This document shows positions 11,311 to 22,075 of a stretch of DNA of 64,000 nucleotides, one piece after another. Position 1 is the first letter of the stretch; each line of letters begins with the position of its first letter. Origin of the DNA: Talinum fruticosum (lineage: Eukaryota; Streptophyta; Magnoliopsida; Caryophyllales; Talinaceae); the NCBI GenBank assembly GCA_021018815.1, contig JAITYX010000028.1, positions 1,240,001-1,304,000 of the forward strand. Reading direction: 5' to 3'. The translations under genes and the position numbers were made by a program. Below the pieces are notes generated by a model. That model did no database searches. It was not told where the DNA came from and saw only the letters and a list, made by a program, of their open reading frames with translations.

Positions 11311-13495
11311 ATGGACGACATCGAAGAACATATCAATTTGGAAGACCAAAGTGATGCAATTTCGGTACAGTCAAATCAAAGAAACAGGGTGTGAAAGTTG
11401 GTGGCAAGAGGAAATCCCCATATTGGGATCATTTTGAAGACATAATCAATCCAATAACCAAAAAGATCGAGAAAGCTAAATGCAAGTATTGTGGCAAGGT
11501 ATTATCTCGCCAACCCTAATAATGGGACCTCTACTCTAAGAAAACATTTACAATCATGTCCTAAGTATCCTTTCAATGTGGATAAAAAGCAAAAAAAGCT
11601 TTCTTTATGTAGAGATCCACAAACCGAGAGTGTTACTCTCTCAAATTGGACATTTGACCTAGAGGCTACTAGACTTGCTGTTGCAAAAATGGTTATTATT
11701 GATGAAATGTCTTTTGCATCGGTTGAACGTGAAGGATTTAGGTTGTTTATTAGTGTTGCTGTCCCACAATTTGCAAACAATGTTCCATCTCGCTTCACTG
11801 TTGCTAGAGATTGTAAAAAGCTTTATATTTGTGAGAGAGATGCCTTGAAAAGTATTTTAGGAGGTTTGAGATCTAGAATTGCCCTCACAACCGATTGTTG
11901 GACTTCAATCCAAAACTTGAATTATCTTTGTTTAACTGCACATTTCATAGATGATGAGTGGAATTTGCACAAGAGGATTTTAAGTTTTAAGTTGATGGAT
12001 AGTCATAAAGGCAAAGAGATTGGAAAGGTTGTGGAGAGTTGTGTTATTGATCGGGGTATTGAAGACAAACTTTCTTGTTTGATCGTTGATAATGCTAGTT
12101 CCAATAATGTGGCAGTTGGTTATTTGAAGGATAATCTTGGTGAGAAACTTGTTTTAAATGGTGATTTTTTTCATATGAGATGTGCAGCTCATGTCTTAAA
12201 TTTGGTTGTGAGGGATGGTTTGGCAAGGGTCAAGGGTTCCATTCATAACATTCGAACTGTAATTAGATACATAAGGAGTTCACCTGGGAGATCTGCATTG
12301 TTTGATTCTTGTGCTAAAGTTGTGAAAGTCCCTTGTAAAGGGTCTTTGTGTTTGGATGTGTGCACAAGGTGGAACTCTACTTTCCTTATGTTGAGCATGG
12401 CTTTGAAATTTGAAAAGGCTTTTGAAAGGTTTAAAAATGATGATTCCAACTATGAGAATGAACTTGGTGAAAATGTTCCAACGAAAAAGGATTGGGAAAA
12501 TGCTCGAGTTTTGGCAAAGTTTTTGCAACAATTTTATGAAGCTACTAAGAGGATGTCTGGTACTTTGTATGTTACTGCAAATTTGCATTTTCATGACTTG
12601 TTGAGCATACTTACTAATTTGTTAGAATGGGAGAAGGATTCTTGCCCTAATCTTCGTGAGATGGCCTTGGCAATGCGTAAGAAATTTGATGATTATTATG
12701 GAGATTGGGCAAAGACTAATCTTATGGTCTTAATTGCTGTTGTGTTTGATCCCCGCTACAAATTGAAGTTTGTTAGGTTCTCTTTTAGGAAACTTTTTCC
12801 TAATGACTTTGGAAAAGCGGATAAGGTGTATGATCGTTCGCATAATGTGCTTAAAAGCTTGTATGTTTCGTATTCTTCTTCAATGAATATTGAAAATGAT
12901 GATGTTGATGGTTCTCCTTCCCCCATTCCTGTTGATCATTCAAAGATGTCTTTGAACAATGATACTCTTAAGGAGTTGTATTCTCAATGGAACGATGGTG
13001 GGGAAGATGATGTTGAGGTAGTTGAAAGAACAGAGTTGGATGTGTATCTAGATGCCCTCGAGAAAAGGTGGATGGCACTTTTGATATCTTAAAGTGGTGG
13101 AAGAAACATGCCGACACTTATAAGGTGCTAGCTGTGATGGCTAGGGATATTCTAGCTGTGCCTGTTTCTACCGTGTCAAGTGAGTCTGCATTTAGTACAT
13201 CCGGTAGGGTGCTCGATCGGTTTCGTAGTAGTTTGGGTCCCAAAACTGTAGAGACTTTAATTTGTGCTCAAGATTGGTTGAGGGCATCCAAAGTTTGTAT
13301 TGATGTTGAACAACTTATGGATGATGTGGAGAAATATGAAGCAGGTAATTATATAACATATGTTACTATATGTATTCTGATTTTGATATTTATAATAATA
13401 TGTTAAATCATGATTTCTAACCTTATCTTTTTATTTGATATTGAGATTTGGGCGATGGAGATATCACTGAAATTGATAACATTATGAGCGATTGA
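11311..13495 (+). pseudogene. hAT transposase (BED zinc finger, RNase H-like core, hATC dimerisation domain), frameshifted
   Basis: The transposase cuts and pastes the element by its terminal repeats. The start ATG at 11311 encodes MDDIEEHINLED. The BED finger has Cys-x2-Cys at 11481-11492 and HLQSC at 11545-11559. The core includes LTTDCWTS (first catalytic Asp) near 11890, IVDNASSNN near 12085, HMRCAAHVLNLVVRDGL near 12175, RWNSTFLML near 12370 and FDPRYKLKFV near 12750. The hATC domain at 13080-13330 holds FDILKWWK and AVPVSTVSSESAFSTSGR. One-base frame changes are needed near 11388, 11505 and 13055. A 101 bp GT-AG intron (13345-13445) joins to an exon encoding DLGDGDITEIDNIMSD, with the stop at 13493-13495. 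The total would be about 690 residues, normal for Ac-like transposases. Confidence 0.88.
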
Positions 13496-14133
13496 TGAAG
13501 ACTTCCTCTGTTATTTCATTTTCCTTTGCTTAGGTAAGCTATCATCATAATCATATTATATTTCTCTCATTTCAGTTAGTTTGTATTTTTACTCAAACCT
13601 TCTTTCTTATTTTTTTGTTTTACTTTGACAGAATCTAGAGTTGAGTAGAGACTCTTTTCTGCTTGGGCACCAAGTTGGGCAACAAGTTGTGGATCGGAGA
13701 TTCTCTCTTTTCGTTCTTGATGTTGGATTGTTTGATACTCTTTTTATGTTTTTTTTCATGATGTTTTTAAGATTTAAACTTGTAATTTGTTTTGCATGTG
13801 GATTTTTAGTGTTAATGTTGGATTATTAGTTATAGTTACAGGGTTCTAAAGCAAATCAAATAGTTAAAATATAGGATTATTATTGGCTAAAATTTTACCA
13901 AAAAAATTGTAAAAAGTATAAAAACAAAAATGATAATTGAAAAACTAAAAAAAAAAAAAAAAGGGACGAGCAATCGGGCACTCGGTCCCGAACCGGTTCC
14001 AACCGGGTCGGGACCGGGTCCTGATTTTGGACCCGGTTGCAACCGGGACCGTGACCGAGTCCAAAATCAGGACCCGGTTGCAACCGGACCGGTCCGGCCA
14101 AAACGACCGGGTACCCGGTCCCGCTCAGCCCTA

Positions 14134-14141
14134 ATCATATG
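14134..14141. repeat. Right 8 bp target site duplication of hAT (ATCATATG)
   Basis: This is an exact repeat of 9660-9667, immediately after the right terminal repeat. Confidence 0.95.
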
Positions 14142-14830
14142 TACTTGTCATTATTGATGATTTCTCACGATTTACTCGGGTTTGTTTTCTTAAGAACAAG
14201 AATGAAGCCTTCAAAGTGTTCACTAAGATCCGCAAAAAATTCAAGTGGAGTCTCGGACTCAAATCGGGAGGATTCGAACCGACCATGAAAGGGAGTTTGA
14301 CTACTCGGAATTTGTAGACTACTATGACAAGAATGGCATCTCCCATAACTTCTCTAAACCAAACTCCTTAACAAAATGGAGTAGTGGAGAGAAAGAACAA
14401 AACTCTCAAAGAAATAGGAAGGACTATGATGGTTGAAAATGATTTACCTTACTATTTCTAGGCTAAGGCAGATCAACACAGACAAATTACACACTCAGCA
14501 GATGCCTCATCAAACCTATCTTGAAGAAGACTCCCTACGAGCTATACAAAGGAAAGAACCCCAACATCTCCTACTTCGGACCATTTGGGTGTAAATGCTA
14601 TGTTCACAACAATGATAAGGAGCATCCGACTAAGTTTGATGTTAGGTCGGATGAAGGTATATTTACGGGTTACTCATCTCATTGCAAAGATTATCGTGTT
14701 TTTAACAAAATAACTAACAAAGTGGAAGAAAGTATCCACGTTGTCTTTGATAAGATTCATCTTGGAATGATAAATGAGTCCACATACTCGGATCTCAGGT
14801 TTAACGGAGATGAAGATGATCATGTCTGAA
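14142..14830 (+). pseudogene. Copia B integrase, catalytic core and C-terminal part
   Basis: This continues the integrase after the hAT with codons matching ILVIIDDFSRFTW of the other copies. The piece at 14260-14350 has RIRTDHEREFDYSEF, including the Asp expected in the D-D-E core, followed by GISHNFS. At 14521-14829 it reads KKTPYELYKGKNPNISYFGPFG, then GYSSHCKDYRVFNK and VEESIHVVFD, the usual copia integrase C-terminal segment. Frame changes occur near 14390 and 14520. Confidence 0.8.
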
Positions 14831-14969
14831 GTCGAGCTCGAAAGAGTCAAAACATTATTACTAAGGCAACTCAAAATGAAGCCACTGAGAATGTTATGAC
14901 CTAGACTAAACAAGTTCAAAAGCCGGATCAGAATGATGAAGAACAAGTTAATGCGGAGACTCAAGCAAG

Positions 14970-16145
14970 ATAACCAATCGAAGATCAGCTTGTTCAACCA
15001 ACAAACTTGCTAAATCGGAGGACAGGTAAAGCTTTCAAATATGCATCTAGTCACCCATGTGAAAACATACTTTCGACATGAATAGTGGGGTAGGAACTTG
15101 ATCTTCTTTGCATAATCTATGTGCATTTTCTGCATTCATATCATTAACTCGAACCCAAAAATGCACTAGAAGCCTTAAATGAACCTGAATGGGTAGAGGC
15201 CATACAAAAAAGTTCAATCAATTTAAAAGAAACCAAGTCCGGACTTTGACAAAACGATCATCTAATCACCCAGTCATACGAACCAAATGGGTTTTTAAGA
15301 AGAAACTGGATGAAGAAGGGATGGTAGTCAGAAATAGGGCTAGACTTGTTGCCTAGGGCTACAATCAAGAAAAAGGTATTAATATTGGGGAAACTTTTAC
15401 ATCTGTTGCTAGAATTGAGGCAATCGGAATCTTGTTCGCATTTGCATCTAGCATGAATATTAAGCTTTATCAAATGGATGTGAAATGTGCTTCTCTGAAT
15501 TGTTTCATTCAAGAAAAAGTCTATATTGAGTAGGCCCCTGGATTTGAAAACTCAGCAAGCTCGGACTCATCGAAGATCAACCAAGTATAACCAACAAACC
15601 TGGTAAACCGGAGAACAGGTAGAGCATTCAAATATGCTTTGAGCCACGTACTCGAGAACATTTTGTTCGACATCAATAGTGGGGTAAGAACTCATTCTTC
15701 TTTACAAAATCTATCTGCATTCACTGCATTCATATCATTAACGTAACCCAAAAATGCACTAGAGGCCCTAAATGAACCTGAATGGGTAGAGGCCATGCAA
15801 GAAGAGCTTAATCAATTTGAAACCAAGTCCGGACTCGACCAAACGACCTTCCGACCAGCCAGTCATAGGAACCAAATAGGTTTTCAAGAATAAACTAGAT
15901 AAGGAAGGGTTAGTAGTCAGAAATAAGGCAAGACTTCTTGCTCTAGGTTACAATCAAGAGGAAGGGATTGATTGAGGGGAAACCTTTGTACCTATTGCTA
16001 GGATTGAGGCAATCGGAATCATGTTAGCATTTGCATCTAGCATGAATATCAAGCTTTACTAAATGGATTTCAAATGTGCTTTTATGAATGGTTTTATTTA
16101 AGAAGAAGTTTATGTTGAGCAAGCCCCTGGATATGAAAACTCGGA
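14970..16145 (+). pseudogene. Copia B reverse transcriptase, N-terminal half, present twice in tandem
   Basis: The same stretch (from the NRRTG linker through EALNEPEWVEA to the NIKLYQMDVKCA segment) occurs at about 14980-15552 and again at about 15585-16145. The first copy carries the stop in VA*GYNQE (TAG at about 15353) that G2 also has. The second copy differs from it at many positions and resembles element A more, for example in the DLPTSH-equivalent linker near 15850. RT fingers and palm are therefore duplicated, and the reading frame is lost in both. Confidence 0.7.
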
Positions 16146-17260
16146 ATTTCCAAATCAAGTTTTCAAACCGCAAAAGGCTTTAAATGGTCTTAAACAGGCT
16201 CCCGGAGCTTGGTATGAAAGACTCATCGGTTTCTTGGTTGAAATTAATTTCAAAAGAGGTCAGATTGACAAAACTCTTTTCATAATAAATATGGGGAAAG
16301 ATTTTCTTATCACCGAGATTGATGTTGATAATATCATTTTTAGAGCTACTAATTCTATGTCAAGAGTTTTCCGAGTTGATGAGACAGGAGTTCTAAATGA
16401 GTATGATGTGAGAACTCAACTTCTTTCTTGGTCTACAAATCAAACAAGACAAGGATGACATCTATGTCCATCAAACTAAGTACACCAATGAGTTGTTCAA
16501 GAAGTACAAGCTATAAGATGTGAAGCATGCAAGCAACACCTATGAGTAGCAGTTTGAAACTGGACCTAAACGAGAAAGGCAAAGTCAGTAAATCGGAAAT
16601 TCTACAGAGGTATGATCGGATCTCTACTTTATCTACATCTAGTAGGCCATATATCATATTCAGTGTCTACGTTTGTGCAAGATTTCAAGCTAATCCAAAA
16701 GAGTCAAGTCTCATTGCGATGAAGAGAATTTTTATATATCTTGCAGGGACTTAGAATCTTGGTCTATGGTTTTCAAAAGACTCGGACCTAACTCTCATTG
16801 GATACTTAGAGGCTAATTATGTTGGAAACAAAGTTGATATAAACAACACATCGAAGCATGTCAATTTCCAGTGTTAGTCCCTCATCTCCTTGCATTCAAA
16901 GAAACGGAACTCAGTTGCTCTATCAACTACAGAGAGGCTGAGTACATCCTAGGTGGAGCTTGCTATGCTCAAATTTTGTGGATCAAACAACACTTGAAGG
17001 ATCTTGGATTATCATTCTCATCTATCCCAATCAAGTGTGATAATCGAGTGCAATCAGCATTGCAAAGAATCCAGTCCAAGCACTCAAAGACAAATCATAT
17101 TGAGGTAAGGTATCATTTTCAGAGAGACCATTCTGAGAAAGGTGATATTGAACTTGAATTCATTCCTAGGAAATTTCAGTTAGCTAATATTTTCACTAAG
17201 CCACTTAGTGAGGATCAGCTTTGTTTTATTAGGAATGAGCTTGGCATGATTAATGCATGA
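16146..17260 (+). pseudogene. Copia B reverse transcriptase C-terminal half and RNase H
   Basis: RT continues with the KALNGLKQAPGAWYERL-equivalent (16165-16225). The catalytic box near 16318-16340 reads DVDN instead of YVDD, which would abolish polymerase activity. RNase H spans about 16870-17260, with YREAEYILGGACYAQILWIKQ, LGLSFSSIPIKCDN, HIEVRYHF and LANIFTKPLSEDQ, and ends with a TGA at 17258. Frame changes separate the parts. Confidence 0.8.
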
Positions 17261-17804
17261 TTATGTGATTTATTACATGAATTATCTTTGCATGATTATG
17301 TGTTATGTGTTTTGATAATGAATGGATCGGTTGACTTAGAGTGCGACCGATCCGTGAGTTATTAGTTTTCCGAGTGTTCTTAGTCACTCGGAAATCATAC
17401 CGAGTCAAACCGAGTGTATGAGAAAAATGGACATCAATCTTCTAAGATCATCTCTAATTAAATGGAGAAATTCATAAATCTTTTAGAAAACTCTTTCTTC
17501 TCTCTCTCTCGCCATTGGAAGAAACTAACCTTTGGAAGAAAGCTACTAGAATACTAGCCATTGGAGTACAGAATGTCACACCGATATGAGAGTACTAGTT
17601 GGTTTTGGGTCAGAACAAAGGTTGAAGGTCATTCCTTTCCGCTATAAATAACACCCCTTTACTTTCTTTTCTTTACTTTGCCCACTGTTTACATTACTCT
17701 CTCTATTCTCGATATTTCCGCTCGCCCGTATTCTCTCTCTTCTAAATTCGAAGTTGTCTCTCTCTCTTCTATTTCTCTTTTCTCTTTGTTTCTCGTCATT
17801 CACC
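17261..17804 (+). promoter_or_regulatory. Spacer of copia B with TATAAATA box before the 3' ORF
   Basis: TATAAATA lies at 17643-17650, 155 bp before the ATG at 17805. ATTGG (inverted CCAAT) motifs are at about 17514 and 17559. The leader after the TATA box is strongly CT-rich. The same arrangement is present in G2 (33582) and, with a TATATATAA box, in A (1439, minus). Promoter activity is inferred. Confidence 0.5.
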
Positions 17805-19290
17805 ATGCCTAAATGAGGAACTGGTCAAGAATTGGGTTCGGCTGCCAAGAAGCCCCGCACCAAAGACGCCCAAGAAGGTCCGTCTAAAATATTTGTCGCC
17901 CAACATCTCACGTTGGATGATAAATTCTTCCCAACCACATCCTTCTTTTGGTTGCGCCATATCAAAAATAATGGGGTTTACAATTATTTTTGCTTTAGTG
18001 AATTCATTTATCCGAACTCGTTGTCATGTTTTATGTGAACATGTCTTATTCTCGAGGGAACCATCACCTCCAAAGTTCAAGGTAAAGTTGTTCGTGTTAA
18101 CATCTCTCTTCTTCACAGAGTGTTCAAAGCTACTTCTCTTTTCTCAATTCCAACCCTATACCTTTCATGGAAGTCGTCGACGACTTCTTTAAAAAGTATG
18201 CCAAGGAAGTACCCGAGTTACGAAAGAACTTCTCAGTGACTCGGATGAAATATGAGGCAAGGTCTGCTCTGTTTTATTCGAGATGAGGACCTTTTTCGCT
18301 CATTATTCTAGCAAGGAGAATCCGAATTCCAAGATTCTCAAAGCCTTGTTTGATATCTTAGAGGGCTACGACATCGACCTCTTTCCCTCTATCATTGAGT
18401 AGATAACATATGTGCTATCTCACTCCAAGCTCCGCTCTATATCCTTTCGGAGCTCTTTTGAATGTTATCTTCAAACAGCTTCAAAGTCCGGGTTCATGGG
18501 TCCGAGTTATCGGCTCCCTCTCTTCCACCCACTCGGACTCGGACTACACCAGCTCTTCCACCCCTACTGCTTGTCCCTCTACTTCTCAACCCTCTCATCC
18601 TCTATTGTTTTGTTTACCGAGTTGGTAAACAAAATTGCTTCAATGTCCGAAGAATTTCGGATCACTATTCGCTCTCTTAAACATGTCCTTCAAAACTTGG
18701 TTATTAACTAGAAGACCGCATAGTCCCAAATAAGGGAAAACCCGGACCTCATGATCGAGCTCAAGGAGATTATCAAGCAACAGCGGGAGTAGCTTCAACT
18801 CCTCCAAGAATGCAGGTCGAAAGCTGCCGAGGATTGAGACACTACCGATACTTGTTAAGAGTCCTCTAGCTCAGCTAAGTCTACCTCAGCTAAGGTAGAA
18901 GAGGCAGCTGAGGAAGAAACTCGAGCTGAAGAAGGAGGAGAACAGAAGAAAGGAGAAGAGAATAAAAATAAAGAAGAGGTCGCTCAACTTGAGGGCCAAG
19001 GTGCACCGTAACAAGAACCGGAGCTGATCTACTCGGATCATGCTCGAGCGGGTTAGAAGAGGCTGGCAAAATTGGTCAGTCCAAAGCAGCTATCCTGAAG
19101 CACCGCCCGTTATTGTCTTCGAGGAAGACGAGCTCGAGGATGATGTGTCCTTGGTTCACGTAACAAGGACAGAGTAGATTCCGGATATTCCAGTGCTACA
19201 GCCGCCCCATTCATCCACTTCTATATAAGCATGCGCACTGCTCGTCCCTCCTTTTCCGGACAACCAACCCCTCTTCTTAGTTCATCTCTT
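17805..19290 (+). pseudogene. Additional 3' ORF of copia B (env-position ORF)
   Basis: The start is the ATG at 17805; a stop follows at codon 4, so this copy is dead from the outset. The next frame has KIFVAQHLTLDDKFFPTTSF and FSEFIYPN, then a region matching SSKENPNSKILKALFDILE (18310-18400). Further on are a helical stretch (EELRITIRSLKHVLQNLVI-like, 18640-18700) and a charged tail with EEVAQLEGQG near 18975. The order agrees with A and G2. No membrane segment is apparent. The function is unknown; it resembles the putative plant transposon protein domain. Confidence 0.65.
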
Positions 19291-19777
19291 TTCTCTGTTT
19301 TCGATTTTAGTGTTTTTTTGTCTAACATCAGTTGTACTTATCTCGCTATTTTCTTTCCTCCTTTGATGAAATGCATAGGGGAAAAATATATAGAAAACCT
19401 GGATGTTTAGTTTAGGGGATTTCCTCCCTTGTTTTTTTAGTATTTGTATTATTTTTGTTTTTTTGAGCAATGAATGATTTTTTACTTTCCCGACCATACT
19501 TGTTTCGAGTTACATATTTATCTTACCTTGATGCTCGATACTTAAAGTCTATAACATACTCGCTCTAGATACATTCCGTTTCTTTTTGTTTACTCTAATT
19601 TATTATCTACACAATTGTTCTCAGTTATGATATAATTTGAACCGCACTTTATAAGTATCTCCAATCACTCTCGCTCCGATACTTAAGCAAACATTATTTC
19701 CTGTTTCGATCATTGATAATGAAAACTCATATTTTGAACTAACAAGTTTCTATCTTAAGTATGGAATGTCTTTCATC

Positions 19778-19789
19778 AAAAGGGGAGAT
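19778..19789 (+). other. Polypurine tract of copia B
   Basis: AAAAGGGGAGAT immediately precedes the LTR start TGAGGACTC. The same tract precedes the G2 3' LTR. It would prime plus-strand DNA synthesis. Confidence 0.85.
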
Positions 19790-21231
19790 TGAGGACTCAG
19801 GTATAAATGTCTATCTCTCTTAGGTTTTGATTCTAAGTCATTCGCGTATTTTAGAAACTCTTATCTATGTTTTCATTGTGTTCGACTTACTCGAAAGCGC
19901 TTTACCGCATACTCTCTTACTCGTGTTTCGACTCACTCGGACATCACTCGGAACCATTGCATGCTCAAATAATTTGTCTAACACTTTTATTCCGAGCACC
20001 GACTTTGTATTTCAACGCAAAGTGATTTATAACATTAATTCTTTATTCTAAGTCAGCTTTATTTCCTTGAGAATTATTTGATCGGATCAAGTTCTTATAC
20101 TCTAATATTTAACTCTTTCTAACTTGATCATTTTAGGATTGACTCAAGATGGAATTTGAACATATTGAATATTAGACTCAATTTTCCATTCATTTAGGCC
20201 AAAGCTAATTAAGCATTTAATTACTCTATTTTAATTATTATTTGTAGTTAATCTTGGACCAAAGTATTTTATACCTTAAGAACCAATGTGGTTTGCTATT
20301 GTAGGTTATTCAAACGAGGCTAATATATTTTTGAATTTCAAAAGCAACCGGTTGCTAGTCGTTAAACACTAGCAGACAAGTTTTAGCTACTTTTGGACAT
20401 GGCTTAGACATCGTGTCGTGGTTATTTGTTTCTAAAGCTGGAAAACTCCAACTCTAGGCCTAATAGTTGTTTCCACTTGATTTTTCAGTTACCACCAAGT
20501 GATTGGACAATCTTTTAAAGCCAAGAGCCGTTGCACAACATTCACATCCCAATGGATCTTTTATGAGTGACTCGGAATAGCCATTATAATGGCTAGTGAA
20601 GATTTCGATCCGGAACCAAGACTCAACGGTCACTCGCCTAGTAGGTTATAAATAGAAGCCACTTCACAAGACTAAAAGTTTGTTGAAAACTATTGAATGG
20701 ATTGTTGGAACTAATTTTATTGTTGTTCTCATTCTTACTAAAATTTTCTACTTACAACTCCAAGTCTCGTATTTAATATTCCCTGAGTTGTAAAGAAAGT
20801 CCCGTAATCAATTACATACTTCTATTACCTTCTTAGTAAGTCCCTTGACTGAGCTATAACGGTTAACTCAACTTAGTTGTCCCCGATTGGAAAAGTTACC
20901 TCAGCCAGGAAGTACTAGATTAGATAAGGGAACTTATGAGTCTAGGAAAACATTGTAAGGAATTGTTTAAGGGAGAAATTCTGGTTGAGTCGAGTCATTT
21001 GTATTTTGTGGATTAAAAATAGTGCATTTGACTTGGTGCTTGGATTAGCATTGTCCCTAGTTTTCCGCCCCGGGAGGATTTCCACAAATATCCGTATTTT
21101 TATCTTTCCGAGTAAAATCTAGACTCAAAATCTACTTCTTCTAAGTGATCTGCGCGAAAAGTGTTTAAATTTCCTCATCACCCTATTCACCCCCTCGAGG
21201 GTGACTTAGACTCTCCACGAGAAAACCTTCA
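19790..21231 (+). repeat. 3' LTR of copia B (1442 bp)
   Basis: It starts TGAGGACTCAGG after the polypurine tract and ends in AACCTTCA. A TATAAATAGAAGCCAC box lies at about 20648-20663. The CACCCTATTCACCCCCTCGAGGGTGACTT-like end is shared with all family LTRs. It is homologous to 35732-37140. Confidence 0.88.
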
Positions 21232-22075
21232 GCCTCGACCATTCTTAGTTTAGGACATAAACATCATCGGTAAAGTGACCCATAAAGGAACGGGCATTCA
21301 CGGATTTGTGTCAATAACAATTGAGTATGTCACCGAGTGGGTTGAAGTGACATCCTATGGAACAATAACATTAAAACATATGGCCAATTTCACAACCTAT
21401 AATATCATCTCGTTGATATGGGGTATCACATGAATTGATCTGGTGACCATGGTAGTTACTACAAGAAAAAGGTAGCAGATTTATTGCACAAGTAAAAGCA
21501 TCATAAGTCCTCTCCCTATTGTCCTCATATTAATGGAGCAGTCGAGGCCGCTAATAAGAACATCGGAAAGATAATCGAGAAAATGGCCATCATCTACAAG
21601 GACTAGCCTGACAAATTGTCCTTTGCTTTATCGGACTACCAAACCTCTATCGGAACCTTTATGAGAGAAACCGCTTACTCCTCGGTGTGTGCCATGGAAG
21701 CAGTCCTTCCCATAGAAATTGTCATCCCATCATTGCGATTCATAAAACAAAGTAAGATTCCGAAAGTACAATGGGCCAAAGTGCATTATGAGGAATTAGT
21801 CTTTACTAAATGAAAGGCGTTTACAAGCTTTACATATTGTCCAAATATACCGGACATGTATATGAAGGGCATTTAATAAAAATTCAAGTCTTGTCACTTA
21901 CAAGTTGGAGATTCAGTTCTTAAGGAAATCAGAGCACCAATTAAGGATCCAAGAGGGAAATTTAGGCCCAATTAGCAAGGTCGATACATACTCAGTCAAA
22001 TTGACGGACTTAGATGGAGAAGAAGTGTTTTAGCACACTAATTTGGATTAATTGAAGAAATATTACATTTAGCAT
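21232..22075 (+). pseudogene. Gypsy integrase, C-terminal half (Tat/Ogre type)
   Basis: Codons read WPRPFLVWDINIIGKVTHKG at the B junction, then GIHGFVSITIEYVTEWVEV. A later frame has GAVEAANKNIGKIIEKMA and LSFALSDYQTSIGTFM, followed by MEAVLPIEIVIPSLRFIKQS. This matches the plant Tat-lineage integrase signature GYRTS...YGMEAVLP. Stops at about 21434 and 21604, and frame changes, kill it. Confidence 0.8.

Larger units (their letters stand above)
9668..14133 (+). mobile_element. Complete hAT (Ac-like) DNA transposon, 4466 bp
   Basis: The ends are inverted repeats: left TAGGGGTGAGC and right, read in reverse, TAGGGCTGAGC. Identical 8 bp duplications flank it. Both subterminal regions are packed with GGACCCGGTT / AACCGGGTCC palindromic words, which in hAT elements are typical transposase-binding regions. 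The interior holds one transposase gene in the plus orientation. The element sits inside the integrase of copia B and removal would rejoin the copia sequence. The transposase carries frameshifts, so this copy is probably not autonomous. Confidence 0.93.
9194..21231 (+). mobile_element. Copia element B, 5'-truncated, carrying an inserted hAT transposon
   Basis: B starts abruptly in the GAG-pre-integrase segment (YLVKGLKY near 9200), so its 5' LTR, gag and protease are missing. It then has integrase, a duplicated RT segment, RNase H, spacer, 3' ORF, polypurine tract and 3' LTR. The hAT at 9668-14133 interrupts the integrase. The 3' LTR ends at 21231 and abuts Tat-type integrase codons, so B had inserted into a gypsy element. 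The presumed right target duplicate is GCCTC (21232-21236); the left one is lost. Confidence 0.8.
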
